Assembly: GCA_037957365.1 (NCBI GenBank)
Contig: JARHVA010000592.1
Location: forward strand, 372,001 to 436,000
Direction of reading: 5' to 3'
DNA: 64,000 bases
From: Torreya grandis
Lineage: Eukaryota > Streptophyta > Pinopsida > Cupressales > Taxaceae
The notes beneath the pieces are model-generated. The model saw nothing but the letters and a program-made list of their open reading frames with translations, was not told where the DNA came from and made no database searches. Shown here one piece after another: positions 34,622 through 45,702 of this stretch. The position numbers and the translations under genes were made by a program. Within the stretch, counting starts at the first letter, position 1. Each line of letters opens with the position of its first letter.

Positions 34622-36005
34622 TGTAATGTCCCCTCTTTCCTAAGAGATCACTCAGCTAATTGGATTAGCCTATTCTAGCATTCCTGTAGGCTAATTAATG
34701 TGTTAAGGGGATGACTTGCCAGGCATATTGGAGTTTTGTACCTTAAAGATGTTATTTTCAACAAGTGTCATAATGAGTTTTTATAATATTTTATTATAAA
34801 GTTTCTTTTTGGGAAAAATTAGAAAATTTATAAAAAGTGACTTTATAAAAGGGAAAAGAAAATAAAATAACATAAAATAAAATATTATTTCCCAAAGTGG
34901 GATGCCACCCTCATGGAGTTAAAAAAATTATAAAAAATTATTTTTATGGAGCGTTTGGGTTCCAAGTTGTACAATGAGTTCTTATAAAAAAAATACCTAA
35001 TCCTCTCATATGCTCATTATGTAATTTTATGATACCCGATACTTCTTCAATTTTTAGCTGGTATGTTCATGCCTAGCCTATCGTAAGGATGGAAACCTTT
35101 GGGATTCAGTGGATTGGATGAAAACCCAATTCCACCTTGTGAGAGGAATCCATACAGGGTTTCTTATGGAGCTTACATTTGCAAGTCTGAGTTGATAGCA
35201 GCCAAAAAAGAGTTTGATTATTGCAAGTTTATTCATTCTTGCTAGGTGCTAGGGTTTTAACCCTAATTTTGGAGTTTTTTGACATTTTTGGTGGCCAAAA
35301 ACTTTTTAAAAAATTATCTAAAGTGGGGTGACCAGGTTTGGCTATTTTTGGAGAAATTTTGGAAGCTTTGATGAGGGTTTCAGACTTGTAATAGCTGGTA
35401 AATATTTTATATATTTATTTATGCACATGGGCACTAGGTTTTGGTAAAGTTTGAAGGAGAAATCATCATTTCAACTCAAGTGCATTTAGAGTTGAAGGTA
35501 TTATTATTATTTCATATTTATTTGAAAAATGTATAGCTCTTTTCCAGCTGTTATTGGTTGAACTGAAGACATCACCTACAGCAGTACATTTTTCAGCTTA
35601 CATTCCATCATTTCTATTGATCAAAGTGTTCAATATTATAACCTATGATCTAGGTATGTTTGTATTTCCATTAGGAATCAATAACAATTTAAATGTAGGA
35701 AGATATACTTTGATGTATCAATAAAACCATAACTATATCAGATCTTATTTCCATTATAATTTCATTTCTATTGAGGAGAAATAAGAGGTTGATGTGTGTT
35801 CTTCCATTTGTTTTACAATCTATGTTTATTTTCTATCATTATATGCAATTAATTTACAAATATCAAACTCAAAATAATCAAACATCTCATCAAAACTTCA
35901 AGCAAACACTCATAAAATGACAACTCTTCAGTTGTATGCCAAGTCTTTGACAAAATGTCAAACAGCCTAAACTTAAAAAATTTGGGTAGAATAAGGGTTC
36001 TTACA
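34622..36005 (+). repeat. 5' LTR of young gypsy (1384 bp)
   Basis: TGTAATGTCCCCTCTTTCC ... GGGTTCTTACA. Aligns with 40793-42138. Confidence 0.93.
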
Positions 36006-36006
36006 G

Positions 36007-36019
36007 TGGTATTAGAGCT
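36007..36019 (+). other. Primer binding site of young gypsy
   Basis: TGGTATTAGAGCT, one base after the LTR, initiator tRNA-Met type. Confidence 0.88.
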
Positions 36020-36162
36020 TGGATCTTGCTATCCTGGAGGGTTATATTAGTTATATACATCCATGTGAAGTTGATCTTCATAGGTACTATTTCCATAGAA
36101 GACCAGGACAATAAGAAAATCAAGAAGAAGAGGCTCTAATTGCATATACAAATCATCTTGAT

Positions 36163-37158
36163 ATGGATAGGGAAAGGAGAGATAACAGTCCACCACATGA
36201 GGATAGAGAAGCAAGGGAAATCATGAGAGGAATTGTAGAAGGGTAGAAGCATGTGGCTAATGTTTTACAAAAACTTACAATAATGATCCAACAAATGAAC
36301 ATGGGTCCCAAGAGAAATAATAATGAGCATGCAGATAATGATAGTGTAGTATGTACACCACAAGTGGGGAATATTCCTACACGCACTTCAGATAGATAAT
36401 TAAGGCCTACTTTATTATCTAGGAATGAAATAGAAGAGGAGATTGTTGATGACGAGGTATCATTTATAGATAATTTTATGACTATGCACGACGAGTGGAA
36501 TGTTCTTCCTCAACATGTCAAGGATGTCTTACATTTCCAACAATATATGGGACAATGAAGATACAATAAAATAACAAGGAAATAACGAAGACCCAAGCAT
36601 TAAAATAAGGACCTAAAACAAGCTACAATTAAAATCACTCTTCCTACATTTGATGATAGTGGGAAGACTAGTGTTAGAGCATGGATTCACAAGTTGGACA
36701 CCTTCTTGACACTTAGACCAATGCAAGAAGATGAAGCAATTAAATTTGCAACTATGCAGCTTAAGGGCATTGTTTATGATAGGTGGCATCATGGTTTAGT
36801 CACACAAAACAATGGATTGATTCACTCCTATGATGAGTTCAGCAATAATTTAATTGCTCGGTTTGACAAGAAGGATGTGGAGGTGTACTATAGAGAGCTA
36901 GCAAAATTGAAATAGAGTGGGCATGTGGATACATATATTAATTAGTTTCAAAAGATTTATGTTATGGTTCCTTATATGACTGAAAAGAGGGTGGTAATGT
37001 GGTTTATTGAAGGTTTAAATGATAGGATGAGAGGACTAATCAAGGTAATTAAGCCTATCACTCTCCATGATGTTATCCAATTGGCTTTAGATCTGGACAC
37101 TTCATCTTCTTCATATCAACCACCTAAGAAAAACTTTAAGGGATTCAAATCAAATTAG
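36163..37158 (+). pseudogene. Gypsy gag, frame preserved but with nonsense codons
   Basis: A probable start is the ATG at 36163 (MDRERRDNSPPHEDREARE). The same frame runs unbroken by indels to 37158 and beyond. It contains ITLPTFDDSGKTSVRAWIHK, LTLRPMQEDEAIKFATMQLK, WHHGLVTQN, DEFSNNLIARFD and EGLNDRMRGLIKV, the gypsy/chromovirus gag capsid pattern. In-frame stops (for example 36244, 36400, 36556, 36583, 36913) fall mostly where Gln or Arg is expected. No clear CCHC knuckle is seen after 37158, which is unusual or reflects decay. Confidence 0.88.
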
Positions 37159-39318
37159 AAATCTTTTAATTAGCCCAAGCATACACCACCTAGGATGGAC
37201 TTTGAGACATGAAATGAACTAAGGAAAAATAAACTTTGATTTTCCTACAAAGAACCTTGGGAACCTAGACAGAGATTCCTTGGCAAAGGCAAGATACATC
37301 TCATAGAGGTTTCTTCAAATGTGGACGATGAGTAGGTATAGGATACAGGTTTAGAAAGGAGTGATAGTGAGCATGATGAACAACCTTAGGTTGAGCTTGG
37401 AGAGGATGATGCACAAGATCCATCTCACATCACTATTGCTACACTTTCAATAGTACCTAAGTACTATCCATTTTGTTTGAAAGGAGTAATTAAGGGGTAG
37501 CATGTTATTTTCTTGGTGGATAGTGGTGTTACGCACAACTTTATTGATGAGGGGTTAGTTGTGAAGCATAAATTATAGGTTGATCATTTTTCAGGTTTTA
37601 GTGTTACAGTTGCAGATGGCTTCACCATGAGTTTCACTAGATGAGTTCTTCAGCTTAGCATATAGTTGGGAAACTACACCTTGACTAATGATTTTTATAT
37701 AGTGGGTCTTGGTGAGATTGATATAGTTTTAGGGATTTAATGGTTATAGTCTCTTGGCTGATATGTGCAAGATTTTTGTAAGATAGAGCTAAAGTTTATA
37801 TTGAATGGGAAAAAGATTATGTTTAAGGCTTTATCAGATGGGGGGCCTAAGGTAGTTTCATCACATAGGATGGAATCTATCTTTAGGCATGGAGATGTTG
37901 TGTGGGCAGCCCAATGTTTTGTTTCATCTAAGACTTCTTTAGATTGTGATCAACCTTATCATGTGGATATCCAGATGGTATTAGATAAGCATAGTCTTGT
38001 GTTTAGTGATATTCCTCCAGGTAGACCACCAGATCATGGATTTAAACATGTGATAGAGTTGGAGGAGGGTGATAATCCCATGATTACTACACCTTATCAT
38101 CATCCTAGGAAATTTAAGGAGGAGATAGAGAAGATGATAAGGCAGCTTCTTGACATGGGACATATCCAGCCTAGTTCTAATCCCTTTGCTTCTTCAGTTG
38201 TGTTGGTGAAGAAGAAGGATGGCACTATGCATATGTGTATCGATTACCATGCTTTGAATAAGAAAATAATCAAGAACAAGTATCTGATTCCATTCATATA
38301 TTAGTTGATTGATGAGTTATATGGGGTTGTGTACTTCTTAAAGATTGATCTTCGATCAAGGTACCATCATATTTATGTTCATGATGATGATATCCATAAG
38401 ACATTATTCATATGTCATTATAAGCTCACTATGAGTTCTTGGTGATGCCTTTTGGCCTTAGTAATGCAGCTGTTACATTTCAATCATGCATGAATCACAT
38501 CTTCAATAAGCAGTTGCATAAGTTTGTATCAGTTGTTCTTTGATGACATATTGATTTATAACGAGACAATGGAAGAGCACCTACGGCATTTATATGAGGT
38601 TCTTGGCATTATGGAGGTTTAGTCTCTTTTTTCTAAAGCATCTAAGTGTGAATTTGGGCTTACATAGATTCTCTACTTGGGGCATGTAATAGGTGCCAAT
38701 GGGATGAAGGTTCACCAAGAAAAGATACAGGCAATACTTGATTTGCCACCACCTATGAACATTTTTGAGTTGAGAGGATTCCTCAATCTTTATGGATACT
38801 ACAAAAGATTCATTAAAGGGTACTTACAACTTGTAACACCACTTACAGATCTTACTAGGAAGGGTGCATTCATTTGGATAGATGAGGCTCATGTCATTTT
38901 TGTTAGGCTTAAGTAAATTATGAGTACTTGTCCAGAGTTAGCTCTTCCAAATTATTCTCAACCATTTGTTCTTGATTGTGATGCATCAGGGGAGGGGATT
39001 GGTGCAATTCTTATGTAGAATCGACATCCTATTGATTATGAGAGTAGGAAGCTGAGAGATAATGGGTAGCTATATTCCACCTATGATAAGGAGATGCTCA
39101 CCATCATGCATGTGTTGGTGAAGTTTAGGCAATATTTGGTAGGTGGGAAATTTATTGTGAGGACGAACCACAATAGTCTAAAGTATTTCTTAGAGCAGAA
39201 GGAGCTTAAGGAGAGACAACAAAAGTGGGTTAGTAAGATTCAGGCATATGATTTTGACATTGAGTATGTCAAGGGGAAGAAGAATGTTGTTGCTGATGCA
39301 CTTTTAGGAGACCTATAG
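37159..39318 (+). pseudogene. Gypsy protease, RT and RNase H, same frame as gag
   Basis: The protease loop FLVDSGVTHNFID (usual LVDSGATHNFI) lies near 37510-37550. RT starts about 37970 with [19 protein letters not shown], then [19 protein letters not shown] and the CIDYHALNK box, then a pair of near-compensating frameshifts at about 38420 and 38535 around the MPFGLSNA and FFDDILIY (catalytic YxDD-type) boxes. RNase H follows: VLDCDASGEGIGAIL at 38970-39015, YDKEMLTIMHVLVKFRQYL, RTNHNSLKYFLEQ, VKGKKNVVADAL. Frame positions 37765, 38677 and 39094 are all in phase with the gag ATG, so gag-pro-RT-RH was a single ORF. Confidence 0.92.
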
Positions 39319-40773
39319 TTGCTACACTTTACTCTATTGAAGAGATTTCAGTCGATTGAAAGTCTCAACTATTGATTGAGTACTCCAAGAATCTCTTCAC
39401 ATGAAAAATCATGGATGGTAGGATTCAGGATGATAGATATAAGGTGATTGATGGTGTCATATATTATAAAGACAAGATATATTTGGTAGCTAAATAAAAG
39501 CTCAAGGATAAGATCATGTGCACGCCATTTATGATACACCACTAACAAGACACCTTAGGTACTTCAAGACTTATCGATCAGATCAAGGAGAGATTCTCAT
39601 GGAAAGGTCTTAAGGATGATGGATTGCATCATATGTGTGAGTGTTTGACTTATCAGTAGAATAAGTTAGAGCATACTTTCCTAGCGGGTTTATTATATAC
39701 TTTGTCGATTCTAGATCAGAAGTGGGAAAGTATTTTGATGGATTTCATTATAGGTCTTCTGAGAGTCCAGGGGAGGGATTATATTTATGTGATAGTTGAC
39801 AGATTAATGAAGTATGCACACTTTTTCACTATTTCAGTTGACTACATAGCATCTCAAGTGGTAGAGTTATTCTTTCATGAAGTGTTTAGATTTCATGGGC
39901 TTCCAAAGACCATTGTTACTAATCAAGATAAAATATGTTTTAGTATATTTTGGTATGAGCTTTTTTATTGACAAATACAAAATTGACGCCGATTACTAGT
40001 TGCCACCCTTAGACAGATGGACAGACAGAGATTGTGAATATGTGGGTTGAGGGATATCTCCGTAACTATATTTTAGGGCAGCAGAATGCATGGATTAGGT
40101 GGTTGTATCTTGGAGAGCATTATTATAATACTACCTACCATATGTCTATTGGTATGACTTATTTTCGAGCATTATATGGATATGATGCATTATCCTTTAT
40201 GGATTTGGTGTTTGATGATAGTAGAGTGCCTAGAGCTCATGATTGGATTCACAATAACTAGGATATCCTTAAGGCACTTAAGGATAACATTCAAAGTGTA
40301 TAGAATCAGCAGAAGAAGTATGTGGATTGACATAGGGTTGAGAGATCTTTTGAGGTTGGTGATATGGTTTTCTTATACCTACATCTATATACACAGAGTA
40401 CACTTAAGAGGTAGGGTGCAAAAAAAATTATGCCTCATTTTTATGGTCCATATAAGGTCTTGAGGAGGATTGGAGAGGTAACATATGAACTTGAGTTACC
40501 TAGTGAGAGTAAAATACATAATCTATTTCATGTGTCTTGCCTCAAGAGGGTGTTTGGTCAGCATGTTATTTCTTCTCCCAAGTCACCACCCTTGGATGAG
40601 GAGAACAGATTGATATTGATTCCTGCTGAGATTCTAGACATGAGAGAGGAGGTTGAGGAGTAGAGTGATCTGTGAGTATTTGGTTTGTTGCCAAGATTTG
40701 CCTTTAGAGGATGCCACTTGGGAAGGTGAGATGATTCTTCAACATCCAACATTGCAATTTCTTCAGGATAAGT
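39319..40773 (+). pseudogene. Gypsy integrase with GPY/F tail and chromodomain-like end
   Basis: The integrase zinc region is degraded (39500-39660). The core has WESILMDFIIGL (first Asp), then TIVTNQDKICF, where the second catalytic Asp (usual IVSDRD) is Asn, then TDGQTEIVN (Glu retained). The C-terminus carries FYGPYKVLRRIGEVTYELEL (GPY/F module, 40436-40500) and KIHNLFHVSCLKR. After a frameshift the last 35 codons read EYLVCCQDLPLEDATWEGEM to the TAA at 40771, the shadow of a chromodomain (usual LVRWKxLPxxDATWExE). Frame breaks at about 39330-39700, 39975 and 40670. Confidence 0.9.
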
Positions 40774-40779
40774 AATCCT

Positions 40780-40791
40780 GGGAAGGGAGGA
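40780..40791 (+). other. Polypurine tract of young gypsy
   Basis: GGGAAGGGAGGA directly before the 3' LTR, which begins CGTAATGTCC (a T-to-C change of the normal TG start). Confidence 0.85.
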
Positions 40792-40792
40792 C

Positions 40793-42138
40793 CGTAATGT
40801 CCTCTCTTTCCTAAGAAATCACTCAACTGATTTAATTAATCTATTCCAACATTCCCATAGGCTAATTAAGGTGTTAAGGGGATGATTTTCTAGGCATATT
40901 GGAGTTTTGTACCTTGGAGAGGTTATTTTCGACAAGTGACATAATGATTTTTTATAATGTTTTATTATAAAGTTACTTTTTGGGAAAAAATAGAAAAATT
41001 ATAAAAAGTGACTTTATAAAAGGGAAAAGAAAATAAAATAAAATATTATTTCCCAAAGTGGGATGCCACCCTCATGGAGTTCAAAAAATTATAAAAAGTT
41101 ATTTTTATGAAGCATTTGGGTTCCAAGTTGTACAATGAGTTTTTATTAAAAAAATACTCGATCCTCTCATATGCTCATTATGTGATTTTATGATGTCCAA
41201 TACTTCTTCAATTTTCAACTGGTATGTTCATGCTTAGCCTATCCTGGGATGAAAACCTTTGAGATTTAGTGGATTGGATGAAAACCCAACTCCACCTTAA
41301 GAGAGGAATCCATACAGGGTTTCTTATGGAGCTTACATTTGAAGGTCTGAGTTGATATCAACGAAGAAAGAGTTTGATTATTGCAAGTTTTTTCATTCTT
41401 ATTGGGTACTAGGGTTTTAACCCTTATTTTGGAGTTTTTTGGCATTTTTGGTGGCCAAAACCTTTAATAAAATTTATCTAAAGTGGGGCAACCAAGTTTG
41501 GTTATTTTTGAAGAAATTTTGGAAGCTTTGACGAGGGTTTCAGACTTGTAATAGCTGGTAAATATTTTATATATTTATTTCTACACATGGGTGCTAGGGT
41601 TTGGTGAAATTTCAAGGATAAATCATCATTTCAGCTCAAGTGCCTTTAGGTTTGAAGGTATTATTAAGCTCTTTTTCAAGTGTTTTTGGCTGAACTGAAG
41701 ACATTACCTACAACAGTACATTTTTAGCTTACATTCCATCATTTTCATTGATCAAAGTGTTCAATATTGCAGCCTATGATCCGGGTATATTTGTATTTCC
41801 ATTGGGAATCAATAACAAGTTGACTATAGGAATATATACCTTACTGTAGCAATAAAACTAGAACTATATCAAATCTGATTTCCATTGTAATTCATTTCTA
41901 TCGAAGAGAAATAAGAGGTTGATGTGTGTTCTTCCATTTGTTTTGCAATCTATGTTTATTTGATATCATTATATGCAATTGTTTTACAAATATCAAACTA
42001 AAAACAATCAAATGTCTCATCAAAACTTCAAGCAAACACTCTGAAAATCAGAACTCTTCATTTGCATCACAAGTGTTTCACAAAATGTCAAATATCGTAA
42101 ACTAAAAAATTTGGGTAGAATAAGCAGGGGTTCTTACA
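40793..42138 (+). repeat. 3' LTR of young gypsy (1346 bp)
   Basis: Aligns with 34622-36005 and ends GGGGTTCTTACA. It lacks a segment around 41662 that is present at 35490-35530 of the 5' LTR. Confidence 0.93.
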
Positions 42139-42143
42139 GTTTT
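42139..42143 (+). other. Target-site duplication GTTTT (right) of young gypsy
   Basis: Exact copy of 34617-34621. Confidence 0.9.
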
Positions 42144-42230
42144 ATTCCCAATCTCATATATTGTGTGTGTATGGTGGAAGGTTACAAGGAAAGTCATTCA
42201 TTAAACCCCTTATTCTTGACTACATCAAAT
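42144..42230 (+). repeat. 3' LTR of the old element, part 2
   Basis: ATTCCCAATCTCATATATTG continues the alignment with 31795 onward and ends near CTACATCAA, matching CCACATCAA before the PBS-like site at 31879. Confidence 0.72.
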
Positions 42231-42232
42231 GA

Positions 42233-43500
42233 CTTGAGGAAAAAAAGGTTAAAATATGCCCTCAAATATCTAATTGTGTTCTAACTCTAGTACTCCTTAT
42301 TTATCCACTAATCATAAATCTTCATAGATTTTTGAAACCTTAATGATTTAAAACATGCAATTAGGGGATTTTTGAAATGTTCATGATATTTTTATTTATC
42401 CTTCTACACAATAAGCATGTACTCACAAAATTATGTCGAGCTAAATGTTAGGGAACATGGAATAATATTGAGGTAGGGGTTAAAGAAGGTTTGCTACCAA
42501 ATATAGCTCTTCTCCACACTTTCCCTTACACTTTGTCTCATGATCATTTCAAACTCTGCTTATATCCGCTTTCACCATGCATGTAGCTTTTTGTCATACC
42601 TACCTCAACCAAGAGTCAACTCAATCTAGAATAATGGGGGGTTGGGTGATTTGTGGAAAAATGAGGCCTGATATTAAGAATAAATTATAGATGTGGAAAA
42701 ATCCTGGAACGAGTATGTGGCAAACACTCCTACTTGTGCCTAGCCTTGGGCCCGATCCTGCTAGACACCTATCACTTCCAAAAGTATTTAAAAAAACCTT
42801 AACCCTGTAATACATCTTAATTCTATTACACATACATGTGGTATTCTACTGCACAATCAGTGAATCCCATGTGGTATCCTATGTTTTTGGCCAAGATTGC
42901 TTCCACCTTTTCTATGTTTCTCTCTCCTTTTTCTTTTGCTACTCTAGCCTTTTTTCCAAGAATATTGTATTAAACTTATGGTTTACCAAGACTATGCCAC
43001 TACATTATTGGTCTTCCAAAAATGTACCAATATGTTCTTGGTTTGCCTATAATGTACCACTTGTTCTTAGCTTTATTTTTATGGGCCCTTGTGTTCTTTC
43101 TTTTGGGATTTCCCATTTCTTGTGTTCCTCTGTTGTCAACCTTTTTCCCCCGTTATGTGTCATCTTGCGTGTAAATATGGTCCTACTTTGAGTTTGAGAA
43201 GTCTAAAAATACACGTGCATTAAACCACATAGGAAAACCAAGAGAGACAAAGAAGCACATTAACAAAGTTGCAATAAATGGCATAAAAGATGGACTTGTA
43301 CTAAATTTGGGTGTCTACAATTTCTCATTGTTTTCATTTTCCAAATCTCTCTATATTTGTAAAAATTAAATATTTTATAAGAACCCTCTCTTTGCACATT
43401 TTCATTATTTTTTTTATTTTTTATTGATATGAGCTACAAACTGGTCTGGAACATAATCGAGGGCCCAGATCCCCAAATGATCATCTACCACATGTATACT
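42233..43500. other. Non-coding, one unsupported open frame
   Basis: A 117-codon frame at 42838-43191 (plus) is Phe/Leu/Ser-rich, with no recognised domain. It looks like composition rather than a gene. Nothing else identified. Confidence 0.4.
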
Positions 43501-43504
43501 AGAT

Positions 43505-43684
43505 ATACCAATAACAGCCACAATCGACCCAAGAATATTAATAATAGTGACAATTGACACAAGAATACCAACAATGGGTACAACTGACGTAAGGATACCA
43601 ACAACAACTATAACCAACACCAAAATATTAACAATAGTGACAACTAATATGAGAATACCAACAACAACCACATCCAACCTCATA
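43505..43684. repeat. Minisatellite, six 30-bp units
   Basis: Six consecutive 30-bp units fill exactly 180 bp with the pattern ATACCAACAA-TAGTGACAACTGACACAAGA. Units 2 and 5 share ATATTAA. In the minus strand the unit translates as a 10-residue hydrophobic repeat (VVGILxxVVT-like), inside an 89-codon open frame at 43414-43683. Confidence 0.85.
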
Positions 43685-44031
43685 TACCTTAATGAAATTT
43701 AAATCTAGATAGAACTTAAAACAACCAAGCCACTTTACCAACTCACCAACATCTCTTTAATTCATTTTATTATTATATAATATTTATTTCTATAATTAAA
43801 TTAAATTTTTATTATTTTATTATATAACTATCATTAAATTTGAATTACACATTTTTATGAATAAATATAATCCATTTTAATGTAAAACAACTTTATTGTA
43901 ATAAAAAATGATTTCATATTTACTCCAAACAACTTTAAAAAATAATATGAAGCATGTTTTTACTTTAATATAAAATACTCTTATATTTATTAATATAAAT
44001 TATTCTTACATTTATTATTTCATAGCTTTTA

Positions 44032-44171
44032 AGTTTTAAGCTAATGTGCTTCTTTGTCTCTCTAATATATATTCCATGCACTATAATTTTTTATATTGTA
44101 GAGTTTTAAGTTAATGCGCTTCTTTGTTTCTTTAATATATATTCCATGCAATTTAATTTTCTATATTGTAT
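44032..44171. repeat. Tandem duplication, two 70-bp units
   Basis: Units 44032-44101 and 44102-44171 share AGTTTTAAG, CTTCTTTGT and AATATATATTCCATGCA, with about eight differences. Confidence 0.88.
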
Positions 44172-44949
44172 TTTTACCTCATCTTTATTTATTGATGCGA
44201 AATTTTTATATTCTAATAGATTTTTATGTTTGCAATATGATTTTAATAAATTCTATATAAATTTTATACTTGGTCCTTATCTTGCTTTTTTTTATTCATT
44301 ATAAATTCTATGTTATTTTATACTGATATAAGTGCACCTAAAGAACCACCTACATGCAACCTTTATTTAAGGGTATGCTTGAGTGATGACTCACTATATA
44401 AGATTTCCATTAAATAAATTGATCCCTTAAGTAAAAGAGTGGGAAATGAATTAAATTAATAATGGCTAGATAGCTGTCTGGGATTCAATAATTTATCTAT
44501 AGAAAAGTGTGTGGGGGCTCTTGGAAGGTGGAAGTATTATCATTGAGGGGGGGACACAGCAATTTTTAAAATGTTGGACTCATCCTTAACCTTAGATTCT
44601 TCAACCACCAATGCCTAACATATTTGTTTTTTTTCCCATCAAAAGTAAAAGGTTTTAATGATTTCTTTGCCACTAAGACAAAGCTACTCTTTCCCCCCTC
44701 GGCTACGTGTAACGTGTCCTTTAGGAATACAAGGTTTTAGTGGGGGTACTTGTCCACCTAAATAGTTTGGCTTCATATTCCGATCGGGAAGGGATAAGAT
44801 TCTTTTTTATATGTGCGAAAAACATTTCTTGCCGTCTCTTTTTGTTTTTATTATTATTATCATACGGGTATTTTGGGGCAGTGGGGCAGTCTCCAATACT
44901 CTTCAAAGGGTTCTATTTATTTACCGTCCGCGCTAACGGCGTTTTGTAG

Positions 44950-45030
44950 AGTTGTGTTGAACCCAGGGGACAAGCCGGGTAACTAACCAAAAGTAAAGTG
45001 CCTGTTCTCAGGTTCGAATCCCGGGGAAGA
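44950..45030 (+). repeat. tRNA-like segment with perfect B box, possible SINE
   Basis: GGTTCGAATCC at 45011-45021 is a perfect pol III B box. An A-box-like GACAAGCCGGGTAAC lies about 40 bp upstream. The T-stem is imperfect (TCAGG against CCCGG) and there is no acceptor stem, so it is not a working tRNA gene. Confidence 0.35.
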
Positions 45031-45702
45031 AGTGCCTGATGTGGGACATAACGCTTTTGGTCATAGACTGTTTGGTCTCGTGTATATCATTACTAACAGT
45101 CGAGCATTCAGTCCTTTGAAATGACTTCTTCATTTTAAGAAGAAAGCCCTCCAGATCTGCATCCACGGAAAACAATAATGATTAGAGATGATCAAAACTT
45201 CTAAAAACAAAAAGGATTTATATATCAAAACCATTACCTGATTTTTATATAATCAAATGCTCAATATTCTGCCGTTTTTGTATCGGAAACTCCAAAATAT
45301 CAAAATTCCATGTTTTTCCTGCAATTAATAGTCATTCGGAAATTTTATTATGCCAATGATAAATCGCATGATGCGTCACATATTTAAAAAAATAAAAAGT
45401 AAACGAAAATTTCAAAAGATTGTTAAAATTTTAGTTATAGGTAGGCAGGAATTTCAGTTAGGCCTGAAAGTCATTGAAATTTTTCGGTGCCGTTGAATTC
45501 GTAGGATGTGAAAATTTTCAGTACCCTGGAATTTGTTAGGATGCGTAAGAAATTGAGCTTGGATATAAATAAAATGTATCCCTTTGAATTTTTTTTCAGT
45601 TAAAAAAAATTCATTATAGTTGCCACTCGTCAAAGTATATACATATACGCCTATGTAAAATATTATGAAGGAGAATCTGAAAACCATTTTAAATCGAGTC
45701 CG

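Larger units (their letters stand above)
34622..42138 (+). mobile_element. Young Ty3/gypsy chromovirus-like element (7.5 kb)
   Basis: Complete structure: LTR 34622-36005, PBS 36007-36019, gag-pol 36163-40773, polypurine tract 40780-40791, LTR 40793-42138, target-site duplication GTTTT. The two LTRs are closely alike, with one 40-bp-scale deletion in the second. A GPY/F-type integrase tail and a chromodomain-like C-terminus suggest a chromovirus. It inserted into the right LTR of an older element. Confidence 0.93.
31251..42230 (+). mobile_element. Old gypsy-type element, gag-protease only, right LTR split by a younger gypsy
   Basis: 31251-31877 and (34090-34621 plus 42144-42230) are diverged direct repeats. 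Shared blocks include ACATGGAGTTATTCACA versus ACATGGACTTATTCACA, TTTCAAGTCAT, TCTATCTCATG and AAAAGTGTGAGTTT. A PBS-like TTGTATCATATCAAG lies at about 31879, 12 of 15 bases like TGGTATCAGAGCAAG. The internal 2.2 kb has gag and protease traces but no RT, RNase H or integrase. The outer edges are approximate (plus or minus 15 bp). It must predate the insertion at 34622. Confidence 0.75.

Noticed and set aside
42838..43191. 117-codon open frame
   Set aside because: Low-complexity Phe/Leu/Ser composition, no motif, no flanking gene structure.
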